In this document: one piece after another, positions 38,765 to 51,570 of the stretch | Position numbering within the stretch: position 1 is the first letter of the stretch | How the letters are laid out: each line of letters starts with the position of its first letter | Assembly: GCA_001544655.2 (NCBI GenBank) | Contig: FCOD02000011.1 | Coordinates: 62,001 to 126,000, forward strand | From: Caballeronia turbans | GTDB taxonomy: Bacteria > Pseudomonadota > Gammaproteobacteria > Burkholderiales > Burkholderiaceae | DNA length: 64,000 nt | Direction of reading: 5' to 3' | Notes under the pieces: model-generated | Database searches by the model: none | What the model saw: the letters and a program-made list of their open reading frames with translations, nothing else | What the model was told of the DNA's origin: nothing | Translations under genes and position numbers: made by a program

Positions 38765-39385
38765 CTAGTGCGGCAGGCGGATATCGAACTTGAAGGTGAT
38801 GAGCCGCGCGATCAGGATGAACGCCGTCGAAATCAGCACGTTGTAGATCGTGTCGACATCGAGCCGCTCGAGCCCGAGATAGATCCAGCAGCCGGCGAAG
38901 GCGCACACCGCGTAGGGGCGCGAGTCGCGCAGGATCAGCGGAATCTCGTTGCAGAGCACGTCGCGAAGGACGCCGCCGAACACGCCGGTGACGACGCCCA
39001 TCATCGTGGCGGTGAAGGCGGGCATCTGCGCATCGAGCGCGATCGAGGTGCCGGACACGCTGAAAAGCCCGAGCCCGATCGCATCGGTGATGAGCAGCGC
39101 ACGCTGGTCGAAGAGCCGCGATGTGACGCGCAGGAAGATGGGCGCGAAAATCGCCATCGCGAAGATGAGGAGCACGTAGTCCTGATGCTCCACCCAGTAG
39201 AACGGTCGACGCGAAAGCAGCACGTCGCGCACCGTGCCGCCGCCGAACGCGGTGACGAGCGCGACGAGAAACGCGCCGACTGCGTCGAGCCGGCGCTTGC
39301 GCGCTTCGATGAGCCCGGAGAACGCGTACGCGAAAATCGCGAGCGCCTCCATGACGGTGATGGCGAGGGTGAGTCTAGGATGCAC
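38765..39385 (-). CDS. TRIC-like (UPF0126) trimeric cation channel family protein
   Basis: 206-residue membrane protein with two inverted glycine-rich repeats, AFGGGTVRDVLLSRRPFYWV near residue 46 and GVFGGVLRDVLCNEIPLIL near 133, and about seven hydrophobic segments. Bacterial TRIC/YadS homologs are thought to be cation channels. The ATG overlaps the 3' end of the Smr gene by 11 bp on the same strand. Confidence 0.9.
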   Translation of the reverse strand: MHPRLTLAITVMEALAIFAYAFSGLIEARKRRLDAVGAFLVALVTAFGGGTVRDVLLSRRPFYWVEHQDYVLLIFAMAIFAPIFLRVTSRLFDQRALLITDAIGLGLFSVSGTSIALDAQMPAFTATMMGVVTGVFGGVLRDVLCNEIPLILRDSRPYAVCAFAGCWIYLGLERLDVDTIYNVLISTAFILIARLITFKFDIRLPH

Positions 39386-40202
39386 TGTCCGGCCCCGGAT
39401 CGCGGTTCTTGCCGAGGCTCTTGTCCTGCGGATGATCGTGATGACGCGGCGCGCGGCCCGGCTGCAGAAGCACGAGCACCGCGCCCGCGCCGCCGTCGTG
39501 CGGCCGCGCCTGACAGAAGGCGATCACTTCCGACTTCTGCACGAGCCACGCGCGCACCTTGCCCTTCAGCACCGGCTCCTTGCCGATGGAGCCGAGTCCC
39601 TTGCCGTGAATCACCCGCAGACACCGCAGCCCGCGCTTGACCGATTCGCGGATGAACTCCGCGAGCGCCTCGCGCGCTTCTTCTCGGCGCATGCCATGCA
39701 GATCGAGCTGCGCCTGCACGATCCATGCGCCGCGCCTGAGCTTCCTCACGACTTCCTGGCTGATGCCGGGCCGCAGGAAGGACAGCGTTTCGTCGATGTC
39801 GAGCAGGCTTTCGGGATCGTATTCGTCGGAGAGTGCTTCCTGCAGCACGGCTTCTTCGTCGCGGCGGCTTTGCAGCGCGACGGGCGGAGGCGGCAGTCGC
39901 GTGACGGTCGTGCGCGGCGGCGTCCTGAGCGGTTCGACTTCGCCGATCGCGCGGCGAAATTCGTCCGCATCGGCGACGGCTTCGCGTTCGGCGCGCGCCG
40001 CCGCGACGCGCTGGACTTCGCGCTTCTCGGCATCGGCTTTCAGCGCGCGCTTGAGCGTCGACAGACCCGATAGTCCGTCGCGTTTCACGGCGGCGGCGAC
40101 GTCGCGCGCATCGACCGGCCTGGTTTCAGCGGACGTGGCGGGGCGCGGCGCTTCCTTGCGCCGGACTTTCGGTTCGTTCGGGTGAGGGAGATTCTTCGGC
40201 AT
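39375..40202 (-). CDS. Smr-domain protein
   Basis: 275 residues. The C-terminal half is a small MutS-related (Smr) nuclease-type domain: LDLHGMRREEAREALAEFI near residue 168 and LRVIHGKGLGS near 194 are the hallmark motifs, followed by VKGKVR-like and AFCQARPHDGGAGAVLVLL. The N-terminal ~130 residues are charged and poorly conserved. May act in DNA or RNA processing. It overlaps the downstream TRIC gene by 11 bp. Confidence 0.9.
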   Translation of the reverse strand: MPKNLPHPNEPKVRRKEAPRPATSAETRPVDARDVAAAVKRDGLSGLSTLKRALKADAEKREVQRVAAARAEREAVADADEFRRAIGEVEPLRTPPRTTVTRLPPPPVALQSRRDEEAVLQEALSDEYDPESLLDIDETLSFLRPGISQEVVRKLRRGAWIVQAQLDLHGMRREEAREALAEFIRESVKRGLRCLRVIHGKGLGSIGKEPVLKGKVRAWLVQKSEVIAFCQARPHDGGAGAVLVLLQPGRAPRHHDHPQDKSLGKNRDPGPDSAS

Positions 40203-40283
40203 CGTTCAGCCAGCGGAAATCGACAGGAATCAGGCTCGACGCGATGCGCGCCGCGTGAATCACCGCATGCCGCGCGTCGAATC

Positions 40284-40317
40284 GAAAACGGGCCGGCGGC
40301 TTGAACCGTGGCCCGTT
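40284..40317 (-). terminator. Terminator downstream of trxB
   Basis: AACGGGCC (40287-40294) pairs with GGCCCGTT (40310-40317); A residues at 40285-40288 give a short U-tract on the minus strand. Confidence 0.65.
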
Positions 40318-40420
40318 GTCGTTGCATGCCGGCGCGACTCGGCATCATGGGGCGCGCCGGAAGCGGGCGAATTCCATTCTAACGGCTCGCCGCGCCTTGC
40401 CGCGCCTGATCGGCGTCCGA

Positions 40421-41794
<1,374 letters not shown>

Positions 41795-44110
41795 ATGGCC
41801 AAAGCTACCTATTCCGCGAGCCCGCAGGCGTTGCCGCACCGCATGTCACGGCTCTTCACCGAAATTCGCTGGATCCTCCAGGTCGCGCTCGGACTGTTCC
41901 TCGTGATGGCGCTCCTTTCGTACAGCCGCAAGGATCCGAGCTGGACTCACGCGGTGAGCGTCGATCACATCGGGAACTGGGCGGGGCGCGTCGGCGCCTA
42001 CACGTCCGATATCCTGCTGCTCGTCTTCGGGCTGTCTTCCTACTGGCTGGTCGTGCTGCTCGCGCGGCGCATCGTCGCGAATTACAGGCGCATCACGCAG
42101 CCGCCCGTTGTCGATGAAGACGCGCCGCGCGACCGCACCTGGCTTGCGGAAGCGTTCGCATTCGTGCTCGTGCTCATCGCGAGCGACGGCATCGAGGCCC
42201 TGCGTATGTGGTCGCTCAAGGTGCAGTTGCCGCGCGCACCGGGCGGCGTGGTCGGCGATCTCGTCGCGCGGCATGTTTCGCATGCGCTCGGCTTCACGGG
42301 CGCGACACTGTTCCTTCTGATCGCGCTCGCGATCGGCTTGTCGCTCTATTTCCGTTTCTCGTGGCTGTCCGTATGCGAGAAGCTCGGCGACGGCATTCTC
42401 AACGCGATCACCGGCGCGCAACTGCGCCGCGAGGCTGGACGCGACCGCAAGCTCGGCGAAGCGGCCGCGTCGAAGCGCGAAGGCAAGGTCGTGCGCTCGC
42501 GAGAGAAGAGCGAGGATCACGAACCCGTGGTGATCGTGCCCGCCGCGCCCACGCCCGCGCGCTCCGAACGCGCCGAGAAGGAAAAGCAGGTGCCGCTCTT
42601 CAAGGACCTGCCGGGCGATTCCACATTGCCGCCGCTCGCCTTGCTCGATCCGCCGCCCAAGACGCAGGAAACCATCGCCGCCGATACGCTCGAATACACG
42701 TCGCGGCTCATCGAAAAGAAGCTGAAGGACTTCGGCGTCGAGGTGAGTGTGATTGCCGCGTATCCGGGGCCGGTCGTCACGCGCTATGAAATCGAGCCGG
42801 CGACGGGCGTGAAGGGCAGCCAGATCGTCGGTCTCGCGAAGGATCTGGCGCGCTCGCTGTCGCTCGTGTCGATTCGCGTCGTCGAGACGATCCCGGGCAA
42901 GAACTACATGGCCCTCGAACTGCCGAACCAGCGCCGTCAGACGGTCAAGCTCTCCGAGATTCTCGGCTCCGAGGTCTATGCGAACGGCGCGTCGCCGCTG
43001 ACGATGGGTCTCGGCAAGGACATCGGCGGCAATCCGGTCTGCGCCGATCTCGCGAAGATGCCGCACTTGCTCGTCGCCGGCACGACGGGCTCGGGCAAGT
43101 CGGTCGGCATCAACGCGATGATCCTCTCGCTGCTCTACAAGGCGAGCGCGGATCAGGTGCGCCTGATTCTCATCGATCCGAAGATGCTCGAGATGAGCGT
43201 CTACGAAGGCATTCCTCATTTGCTGTGTCCGGTCGTAACCGACATGCGGCAGGCGGGCCACGCGCTCAACTGGGCGGTCGCGGAGATGGAGCGCCGCTAC
43301 AAGCTGATGAGCAAGATGGGCGTGCGCAATCTCGCGAGCTTCAACACGAAGATCGACGAAGCGAAGAAGCGCGACGAAAAGATTCCGAATCCGTTCAGCC
43401 TCACACCCGACGAGCCCGAGCCGCTCACGCGCCTGCCGAACATCGTCGTCGTGATCGACGAACTCGCCGACCTGATGATGGTCGTCGGCAAGAAGGTCGA
43501 AGAGCTGATCGCGCGCATCGCGCAGAAAGCGCGCGCGGCGGGCATCCACCTGATCCTCGCGACGCAGCGTCCGTCGGTGGACGTGATCACCGGCCTCATC
43601 AAGGCGAACGTGCCGACGCGCATGGCGTTCCAGGTGTCGTCGAAAATCGATTCACGCACGATTCTCGATCAGCAAGGCGCCGAGTCGCTGCTCGGCATGG
43701 GCGACATGCTCTATCTGCCGCCGGGCTCGGGCTTGCCGGTGCGCGTGCATGGCGCATTCGTGTCGGACGAGGAAGTGCATCGCGTGGTCGACAAGTTGAA
43801 GGAGCACGGCGAGCCGAACTATATCGAGGGCATTCTCGAAGGCGGGCTCGCGGGCGATGGCGACGAAGGCTCGGCGGGCGCGGGCGGAACCGGCGGTGCC
43901 GATGGCGAGTCGGACCCTTTGTACGATCAGGCGGTCGAGGTCGTCATCAAGAACCGGCGCGCGTCGATCTCGCTCGTGCAGCGGCATTTGCGCATCGGCT
44001 ACAACCGCGCGGCGCGTCTGCTCGAACAGATGGAGAACTCGGGACTCGTGTCGGCGATGTCGTCGAACGGCAACCGCGAAATCCTGACGCCGGCCCGCGA
44101 CGCGGAGTGA
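41795..44110 (+). CDS. ftsK: DNA translocase FtsK
   Basis: Division-linked dsDNA translocase (771 aa). The N-terminus has four hydrophobic segments (about 30-205), a short linker, then the RecA-like motor: [16 protein letters not shown] (Walker A) near residue 433, [13 protein letters not shown] (Walker B) near 552, and [20 protein letters not shown]. The C-terminal winged-helix gamma domain [19 protein letters not shown] recognises KOPS. Linker is much shorter than in E. coli. Start ATG 41795 gives [13 protein letters not shown]; upstream frame extension to 41660 has no support. Confidence 0.95.
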   Translation: MAKATYSASPQALPHRMSRLFTEIRWILQVALGLFLVMALLSYSRKDPSWTHAVSVDHIGNWAGRVGAYTSDILLLVFGLSSYWLVVLLARRIVANYRRITQPPVVDEDAPRDRTWLAEAFAFVLVLIASDGIEALRMWSLKVQLPRAPGGVVGDLVARHVSHALGFTGATLFLLIALAIGLSLYFRFSWLSVCEKLGDGILNAITGAQLRREAGRDRKLGEAAASKREGKVVRSREKSEDHEPVVIVPAAPTPARSERAEKEKQVPLFKDLPGDSTLPPLALLDPPPKTQETIAADTLEYTSRLIEKKLKDFGVEVSVIAAYPGPVVTRYEIEPATGVKGSQIVGLAKDLARSLSLVSIRVVETIPGKNYMALELPNQRRQTVKLSEILGSEVYANGASPLTMGLGKDIGGNPVCADLAKMPHLLVAGTTGSGKSVGINAMILSLLYKASADQVRLILIDPKMLEMSVYEGIPHLLCPVVTDMRQAGHALNWAVAEMERRYKLMSKMGVRNLASFNTKIDEAKKRDEKIPNPFSLTPDEPEPLTRLPNIVVVIDELADLMMVVGKKVEELIARIAQKARAAGIHLILATQRPSVDVITGLIKANVPTRMAFQVSSKIDSRTILDQQGAESLLGMGDMLYLPPGSGLPVRVHGAFVSDEEVHRVVDKLKEHGEPNYIEGILEGGLAGDGDEGSAGAGGTGGADGESDPLYDQAVEVVIKNRRASISLVQRHLRIGYNRAARLLEQMENSGLVSAMSSNGNREILTPARDAE

Positions 44111-44138
44111 CGTGCGCGTCCAATTGGAGAACATAACG

Positions 44139-44819
44139 ATGAAACAATTTACGGGGAATTCGCTCGCCAGGGCGTTCGGTGCGGCGATGTTTTCGGCGTC
44201 GATGCTCTTCGCATCGCACGCATTCGCGAGCGGCACGGAGCAGCTGAAGGCATTCGTGTCGCAAGTCCGCGCGGCGCGCGGCGACTTCACGCAGCAGGAA
44301 ATCAAGGCGCCCGGCAAGACCAACAATGGCGCGACCTCGAACGCGATGCCGACCAAGGGCGCGACCTCCAGCGGAACCTTCATGTTCGCGCGGCCGGGCA
44401 AGTTCATCTGGTCGTATCAGAAGCCGTACTCGCAGATCCTCCAGGCCGACGGCGACAAGCTCTACGTCTACGACAAGGACCTGAACCAGGTCACCGTGCG
44501 CACGCTCGGCGGCGCGCTCGGCGCGAGTCCGGCGGCGATCCTCTTCGGCAGCAACGATCTGGAAAAGAACTTCAACCTGCGCGATGCCGGAGAGAAGGGC
44601 GGCATCGACTGGCTGGAGCTCACGCCGAAGGCGAAGGACACGCAATTCGAGACGGTCGGCATCGGCTTCAAGGACGGCAATCTGCAGGCGATGGAACTGC
44701 ACGACGTGTTCGGCAACGTCACGCTGCTCACGTTCTCGAACATCCAGAAGAATCCGCCGATCAAGAGCGATACCTTCAAGTTCACCGTGCCGAAGGGCGC
44801 GGACGTGATCAACGGCTGA
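44139..44819 (+). CDS. lolA: Outer-membrane lipoprotein carrier LolA
   Basis: Periplasmic chaperone that carries lipoproteins from LolCDE to LolB (226 aa). Signal peptide [19 protein letters not shown] with cleavage after SHAFA; mature part includes [36 protein letters not shown] near 85 and the ending [22 protein letters not shown] site precedes the ATG. Follows ftsK closely, as usual in this group. The inserted Ser/Thr/Asn-rich stretch near residues 60-75 looks lineage-specific. Confidence 0.96.
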   Translation: MKQFTGNSLARAFGAAMFSASMLFASHAFASGTEQLKAFVSQVRAARGDFTQQEIKAPGKTNNGATSNAMPTKGATSSGTFMFARPGKFIWSYQKPYSQILQADGDKLYVYDKDLNQVTVRTLGGALGASPAAILFGSNDLEKNFNLRDAGEKGGIDWLELTPKAKDTQFETVGIGFKDGNLQAMELHDVFGNVTLLTFSNIQKNPPIKSDTFKFTVPKGADVING

Positions 44820-44824
44820 TCCAG

Positions 44825-44851
44825 AAAGGGCGCGACGAACGCGCTCTTTTT
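44825..44851 (+). terminator. Terminator after lolA
   Basis: AAAGGGCGCG (44825-44834) pairs with CGCGCTCTTT (44840-44849, one G-U), followed by T residues to 44851. Confidence 0.8.
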
Positions 44852-45771
44852 CATTCGATGGCCGCGTGCGCCGCGGCCATGTCCTCGAGAAATGCTTCCA
44901 CGATCTCGCGCTTCGCGCCCCGCGCGCCGCTGAGGCGTTCCGCGCGCGTGACCATCTGGAACGCGACGCGATAGCGCATCGCGTGCGGATTCAGCGGCGC
45001 GAGGACGCCGTCTTTCACATACGGCGCGGCGAAATGCTCGGGCAGATAACCGAGATGCCGGCCCGATAGCACGAGCATCGCGACGGCCTCCATGTTGTCC
45101 GCGACCGCGCCGATATTGCGCGGCGTGAGCTCGCCGGCTTCGGGCAGCGGATAGCTGCGCCATGCCCAGTCGTGCTCGAATGCCTGCGCAAGGCCGACGC
45201 CGCCCGCCTGCGCGAACAGCGGATGCCCGCGTCCGCAGTATGCAAGCTGATCCTCCGCGAAGATCTCGGTGTACTCGAGCGACGGCACGCGATGCCAGAA
45301 GTAGCCGATCGCCACCTGGATACGCTCGGCCAGCAGCATCTCCTCCAGCTCGCCCGGCGAGCGCACCAGCACCGCGAAGCGCACGGATTCGTCGCGCTGC
45401 CGGAACCGCGCGATCGCCTGACTGACGCGCGCATTTGCGCTGACGGGCGTGTTGCCGATCATGCCGAGCGTGAGCGTACCGACGAGCTTCTTGCCGACGT
45501 TGCGCGCGGTCGAATCGAACGTGTCGATGGCGGCGAGCAGCGTCCGGCACGCCTCGACGAACCGTTCGCCGCGCGAGGTCAGCGCGAAGCCGCCGCGCCC
45601 GCGCTCGCAGAGCCGGTAGCCGAGCCGCGTTTCGAGCGTCGCGAGCTGCGTGCTGATGGTCGATTGCCCGACGTTGAGCGTCGCCTGCGCCGACGAGACG
45701 CCGCCCGCATCGGCGATGGCGAGGAACACGCGGATGAGGCGCAGATCGAGATCGGAAAGGTGAGTGAACAT
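44851..45771 (-). CDS. LysR-family transcriptional regulator
   Basis: 306 residues from MFTHLSDLDLRLIRVFLAI (312 if the ATG at 45789 is used). N-terminal winged HTH FLAIADAGGVSSAQATLNVG, then QSTISTQLATLETRLGYRL, and a C-terminal inducer-binding domain. The earlier ATG lies inside a perfect palindrome (45787-45804) likely to be a regulatory site, favouring the internal start. Divergent from the ureohydrolase gene, so probably its activator. Confidence 0.88.
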   Translation of the reverse strand: MFTHLSDLDLRLIRVFLAIADAGGVSSAQATLNVGQSTISTQLATLETRLGYRLCERGRGGFALTSRGERFVEACRTLLAAIDTFDSTARNVGKKLVGTLTLGMIGNTPVSANARVSQAIARFRQRDESVRFAVLVRSPGELEEMLLAERIQVAIGYFWHRVPSLEYTEIFAEDQLAYCGRGHPLFAQAGGVGLAQAFEHDWAWRSYPLPEAGELTPRNIGAVADNMEAVAMLVLSGRHLGYLPEHFAAPYVKDGVLAPLNPHAMRYRVAFQMVTRAERLSGARGAKREIVEAFLEDMAAAHAAIE

Positions 45772-45786
45772 GGGCGCCGCCGGATA

Positions 45787-45804
45787 CATCGATAATTATC
45801 GATG
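45787..45804. promoter_or_regulatory. 18-bp perfect palindrome between lysR and ureohydrolase genes
   Basis: CATCGATAATTATCGATG reads the same on both strands. Position between divergent start codons makes it a candidate LysR-type operator. No experiment or motif match supports a specific ligand. Confidence 0.5.
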
Positions 45805-45886
45805 TTAAGTTAATTTCGGCGCCATTTTATCTTCACCGAAAAGCGGCTATTAATCGTCGTAAGACAACGGGAACCCATCTCACGCC

Positions 45887-46903
45887 ATGAATACATCATC
45901 GCTTTTCGCGCCCGCCGAACACTTCGATTCGCACTTCATCGAACAGCGCGCCGAGCGCCCGCAGCCGCTGTCGGGCAACCAGATGCCGCGCTGCGGCGGC
46001 ATCACGACAATGATGCGCCTGCCGCACGTCCAGTCGGCAGAAGGGCTGGATGCGTGTTTCGTCGGCGTGCCGTTCGATCTCGGCACGTCGAACCGCACCG
46101 GCGCGCGCTTCGGTCCACGCCAGGTGCGCAGCGAATCGGTGCTGCTGCGCCCATACAACATGGCGACGCGCGCAGCACCTTTCGATTCGCTACGCGTCGC
46201 GGATATCGGCGATGTCGCGATCAATCCGTACAACCTGCTCGATTCGATCGGCCGCATCGAGCGCGCTTACCGCGAGATCCTGAAACACGACTGCAAGCCG
46301 CTCACGCTGGGCGGCGATCACACCATCGCGCTGCCGATCCTGCGCGCGATCCATGCGAAGCACGGCAAGGTCGGGCTGATTCATATCGACGCCCACGCGG
46401 ACGTCAACGACACGATGTTCGGCGAGAAGATCGCGCACGGCACGCCGTTCAGGCGCGCGGTGGAAGAGGGCTTGCTCGATTGCTCGCGCGTCGTGCAGAT
46501 CGGCCTGCGCGGCACCGGTTACGAAGCCGGCGATTTCGACTGGTGCCGCGACCAGGGTTTCCGCGTCGTGCAGACGGAAGAGTGCTGGAACAAATCGCTC
46601 GCGCCGCTGATGGACGAAGTGCGCGCGCAAATGGGCGATGGCCCCGTCTACATCACGTTCGATATCGACGGCATCGATCCCGCATTTGCGCCCGGCACCG
46701 GCACGCCGGAAATCGCAGGGTTGACGGTGCCGCAGGCGCTCGAGATCGTGCGCGGCGCGCGGGGGCTGAATATCGTCGGCGCGGATCTGGTGGAGGTTGC
46801 GCCACCCTATGACCCGTTCGGGACGACGGCGCTGCTGGGCGCGAACCTCGCGTTCGAGTTGCTGTGCGTGCTGCCGGGCGTCGAGTATCGCGCGGCGAGA
46901 TAA
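45887..46903 (+). CDS. Ureohydrolase: agmatinase / guanidinobutyrase family
   Basis: 338-residue manganese enzyme of the arginase superfamily. Metal-ligand motifs: LGGDHTIALPI near residue 141, LIHIDAHADVND near 163-174 and FDIDGIDPAFAPGTGTPE near 260. The substrate could be agmatine (giving putrescine and urea), 4-guanidinobutyrate or a related guanidino acid; sequence by eye does not decide. It lies in a LysR/enzyme/NCS1-permease group, a layout typical of guanidino-compound catabolism. Confidence 0.86.
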   Translation: MNTSSLFAPAEHFDSHFIEQRAERPQPLSGNQMPRCGGITTMMRLPHVQSAEGLDACFVGVPFDLGTSNRTGARFGPRQVRSESVLLRPYNMATRAAPFDSLRVADIGDVAINPYNLLDSIGRIERAYREILKHDCKPLTLGGDHTIALPILRAIHAKHGKVGLIHIDAHADVNDTMFGEKIAHGTPFRRAVEEGLLDCSRVVQIGLRGTGYEAGDFDWCRDQGFRVVQTEECWNKSLAPLMDEVRAQMGDGPVYITFDIDGIDPAFAPGTGTPEIAGLTVPQALEIVRGARGLNIVGADLVEVAPPYDPFGTTALLGANLAFELLCVLPGVEYRAAR

Positions 46904-46969
46904 GACGCGGATCGCGCGGCGAGACGCGCGCTTCAGTGCCGCAGCGGCCGAGGTACGCGAGTCGATGTG

Positions 46970-46998
46970 AAAAAGCCGCCAGAAACAGGCGGCTTTTT
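46970..46998. terminator. Bidirectional terminator between ureohydrolase and NCS1 permease genes
   Basis: AAAAAGCCGCC (46970-46980) pairs with GGCGGCTTTTT (46988-46998), 7-nt loop, with A- and T-runs on both sides. Confidence 0.93.
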
Positions 46999-47007
46999 CG
47001 TATGGCG

Positions 47008-48336
47008 TCACGCGTAAGCGCGGCGTCGCCCCGACACGAGCAGCAGATAGCACACCGCGCCGAGCGCGAGCGCGGGCAGCGTCGCGCCGAGATTCGGCAG
47101 CCATTGATTGATCGCGTGATACGCCGCGATCCCGATGCCCCACGCGATGAACGCGCTCACATGCCAGCCGCCGGAAAAACCGTAGCGTCCTTCGACGGAC
47201 CCGAGCGCGGCGGCGTCGATGCGGCGCTTGCGCACGATGAAGTGATCGGCCAGCACGACGCCGAAGAGCGGCGCGAACACCGAGCCGATCAGCAACAGGA
47301 AGTTCTGATACTTGCCCATCGCGACGACGAGCGCGACGAGCGTGCACAGCGCGCCGAACGCGCATGAGAGCATCGGCACGCTGGCGCGCGCCCAGAACGT
47401 GCCCGTCGATACGGCCGCGGAGTGGATATCGGCGAAGGCGTTGTCGATTTCGTCGATCAGAATGAGGAAGAGCGCGATGCCGCCGCCGGCCTGCGCGAAC
47501 GCGGTCGTGAGAAGCGCATCGCCGCCGCCCGCCGCGAGTCCGTAGATCGCGCCGAGCGCATAGAACCACAGATTCGCGATGCCGTAGCCGAGCAGCGTGC
47601 CGCGGAACGCGCCGCCGGCGCTTTTGCCGAAGCGCGTGTAATCGGCGATGAGCGGCAACCACGAGAGCGGCATCGCGACGACGAGGTCGATGCCCGCGCC
47701 GAACGCCAGCTCGCCCGTGCCGGGGCGCGACAGCAGCGCGGCGAGATCGTGCTGCGCGAGCAGATTCCACGTGAGCCAGCCCGCGCCGCCGAGCAGCAGC
47801 CAGATGCCCCAGGTTCGCAGGAAACGCCGCACGAACGAAAGCGGCCCGCTGACCGCGAGCAGCGTCGCGAGTGCGCCGAAGATGAGCGTCCAGACGAGCG
47901 GCATCGAAAGGTGGAAGGATTGCTTCGCGAGCGCATCGGCGGAATCGCGCATCACGATGATCTCGAACGAGCCCCAGCCGACGAGCTGCACCGCGTTGAG
48001 CACCGCCGGCACCGACGCGCCGCGCACGCCGAGCGTCGGGCGCAGCGACGACATCGCCGCGAGCCCCGTATCCGTGCCGACGACACCCGCCAGCGCGAGC
48101 AGCACGACGCCGATCACCGTGCCGATGACGATCGCCGTCAGCGCGTGCGGCAACGACAATCCCGGCACGAGCAGCGCACCCGCCTGCGCGACCAGCAGCC
48201 CGATGCCGAGCGAGAACCACAGCGCGAAGGCATCGCCCGTGCCGAAGGCGCGCCGTTCCGGCGGAACCGGCGTGAGCGGCGCGTAGGTCGAGGTTTCGCC
48301 GTGCGCCGCGGCGTTCGTGGTGTGCTCTTGCCCCAT
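47008..48336 (-). CDS. NCS1-family purine/cytosine-type permease
   Basis: 442-residue transporter with about 12 hydrophobic segments, starting MGQEHTTNAAAHGETSTYAP (AAGGAC site upstream). NCS1 features include FALWFSLGIGLLVAQAGALL near residue 40, VGTDTGLAAMSSLRPTLGVRG near 85-105 and DEIDNAFADIHSAAVSTG near 258. It faces the ureohydrolase across a shared terminator and may import its substrate or a nucleobase-like compound. The frame extends to 48483, outside the family start. Confidence 0.88.
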   Translation of the reverse strand: MGQEHTTNAAAHGETSTYAPLTPVPPERRAFGTGDAFALWFSLGIGLLVAQAGALLVPGLSLPHALTAIVIGTVIGVVLLALAGVVGTDTGLAAMSSLRPTLGVRGASVPAVLNAVQLVGWGSFEIIVMRDSADALAKQSFHLSMPLVWTLIFGALATLLAVSGPLSFVRRFLRTWGIWLLLGGAGWLTWNLLAQHDLAALLSRPGTGELAFGAGIDLVVAMPLSWLPLIADYTRFGKSAGGAFRGTLLGYGIANLWFYALGAIYGLAAGGGDALLTTAFAQAGGGIALFLILIDEIDNAFADIHSAAVSTGTFWARASVPMLSCAFGALCTLVALVVAMGKYQNFLLLIGSVFAPLFGVVLADHFIVRKRRIDAAALGSVEGRYGFSGGWHVSAFIAWGIGIAAYHAINQWLPNLGATLPALALGAVCYLLLVSGRRRAYA

Positions 48337-48513
48337 CGGATTGCGTCCTTGTCGTGTCGTAGCGTGGTTTCCGGGCGCGCGGCCCGCTTCGTGCGAGTCC
48401 GCCGCTGTCAGGCTGTCATAATGACCCGATTCCGCGACCGCGCCGCGCCTTCCCTGAAGGGCGAGATTATCGCCGCGATCCACCCAACTGCGTCAATCCG
48501 CATCGCACAGCAC

Positions 48514-49830
48514 ATGTTCGAAGAAAACCGTGGCAACGTTCCGCTCGCGGAGCGCCTGCGCCCCCGCACCATCGACGACGTGATCGGCCAGAAACATCTG
48601 CTCGGTCCAAACAAGCCGCTGCGCGTCGCGTTCGAATCGGGTGAGGCGCATTCGATGATTCTCTGGGGCCCGCCCGGCGTCGGCAAGACCACGCTCGCGC
48701 GCCTCATGGCCGATGCGTTCCACGCGCAGTTCATCTCGCTCTCGGCGGTGCTCTCGGGCGTGAAGGACATCCGCGAGGCGGTGGAGACGGCGCAGATCCA
48801 TCGCGCGAACGGGCACCAGACGCTCGTGTTCGTCGACGAAGTGCATCGCTTCAACAAGAGTCAGCAGGATGCGTTCTTGCCGCACGTGGAGTCGGGCCTG
48901 TTCGTGTTCGTCGGCGCGACGACCGAGAATCCTTCGTTCGAGGTGAACAGCGCGCTCTTGTCGCGGGCGGCGGTCTACGTGCTGAAAAGTCTCGACGCCG
49001 ATGAACTGAAAGAGCTGCTCGAACGCGCGACGAAGGAACTCGGCGGACTGACGTTCACCGACGAAGCCCGCGACGCGCTGATCGGCTCCGCCGACGGCGA
49101 CGGCCGCAAGCTGCTGAACAATCTGGAGATCGTCGCGCGCGCGGCGGCGCAGCAAAAGCAGACCGACATCGACGGTGCGCTCCTCGGCAGCGCGCTCGCC
49201 GAGAATCTGCGGCGCTTCGACAAGGGCGGCGACGCGTTTTACGACCAGATCAGCGCGCTGCACAAATCCGTGCGCGGCAGCAATCCGGACGCCGCGCTCT
49301 ACTGGTTCTGCCGCATGCTCGACGGCGGCGCTGACCCGCGTTATATGGCGCGGCGCATCGTGCGCATGGCGTGGGAGGACATCGGTCTGGCCGATCCGCG
49401 CGCCGCGCGCATCGCGCTCGATGCGGCCGAGACGTACGAGCGGCTCGGAACGCCGGAAGGTGAACTGGCGCTCGCACAGGCGCTCATCTATCTGGCGGTC
49501 GCGCCCAAGTCGAACGCGGGCTACAACGCGTACAACGAGGCGCGGCGCTTCGTCGGCAAGGATCAGTCGCGCGGCGTGCCGGTGCATCTGCGAAACGCGC
49601 CGACCAAGCTGATGAAGGAGCTTGGCTACGGACACGAGTACCGCTACGCGCACGACGAGCCCGACGCCTACGCGGCGGGCGAAACGTATCTGCCCGACGG
49701 CATGCGCGACCCGTACTGGTATCAGCCGACGCCGCGCGGACTCGAAGGCAAGATCGGTGAAAAGCTCGCGCGTCTTGCGGAACTCGACGAAGCCTGGCGG
49801 CGCGAACATCGCGACGAAAAGAAGCGATGA
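48514..49830 (+). CDS. rarA: Replication-associated recombination protein A (MgsA/RarA)
   Basis: AAA+ ATPase acting at stalled replication forks (438 aa). Walker [18 protein letters not shown] near residue 50, Walker [20 protein letters not shown] near 105, [19 protein letters not shown] (sensor 1 region) near 135, and the tetramerisation/MgsA C-terminal region with [22 protein letters not shown]. Start [18 protein letters not shown] is the usual one; a longer frame upstream is not conserved. Likely formerly adjacent to lolA. Confidence 0.95.
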   Translation: MFEENRGNVPLAERLRPRTIDDVIGQKHLLGPNKPLRVAFESGEAHSMILWGPPGVGKTTLARLMADAFHAQFISLSAVLSGVKDIREAVETAQIHRANGHQTLVFVDEVHRFNKSQQDAFLPHVESGLFVFVGATTENPSFEVNSALLSRAAVYVLKSLDADELKELLERATKELGGLTFTDEARDALIGSADGDGRKLLNNLEIVARAAAQQKQTDIDGALLGSALAENLRRFDKGGDAFYDQISALHKSVRGSNPDAALYWFCRMLDGGADPRYMARRIVRMAWEDIGLADPRAARIALDAAETYERLGTPEGELALAQALIYLAVAPKSNAGYNAYNEARRFVGKDQSRGVPVHLRNAPTKLMKELGYGHEYRYAHDEPDAYAAGETYLPDGMRDPYWYQPTPRGLEGKIGEKLARLAELDEAWRREHRDEKKR

Positions 49831-49942
49831 AATCCACGGCGTTCGTTTCGCGCGCGGGCAAACTGCGTTTCGCCGGGCGGACGGCCGATCGCCCCCGGCG
49901 CGCAATGACCGTGCGCTAAAATCGGTCTTTCCGATTACTTAA

Positions 49943-51256
<1,314 letters not shown>

Positions 51257-51372
51257 CGTTTATTTTCAAAAAGGCTCTTGGAAAGCACGAAAGAGTTCGA
51301 TATACTTTCGTTCTTCGTTGAGCAACGACCCGCTCAGCGAGGGCCGATCGAAGTAAAACGCGGTTGGTAGAC

Positions 51373-51463
<91 letters not shown>

Positions 51464-51470
51464 AGACACA

Positions 51471-51508
51471 AAAACCCCGCAAGTCGCAAGACTGCGGGGT
51501 TTTGATTT
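51471..51508 (+). terminator. Terminator after tRNA-Ser(CGA)
   Basis: AAAACCCCGCA (51471-51481) pairs with TGCGGGGTTTT (51493-51503), followed by GATTTT. Confidence 0.88.
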
Positions 51509-51570
51509 TGGACTGCCGCTTCCGCGAAGAAGCGCCGCTCCGGTTGACGGAACGGCTTGCTCGGTTCACC

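Noticed and set aside
41846-43549. 567-codon antisense frame over ftsK
   Set aside because: His/Arg/Asp-rich shadow; ftsK motifs lie on the other strand.
47422-48513. Long N-terminal extension of rarA
   Set aside because: The frame is open but lies over the NCS1 permease gene and its composition is shadow-like; RarA begins at MFEENRGN.
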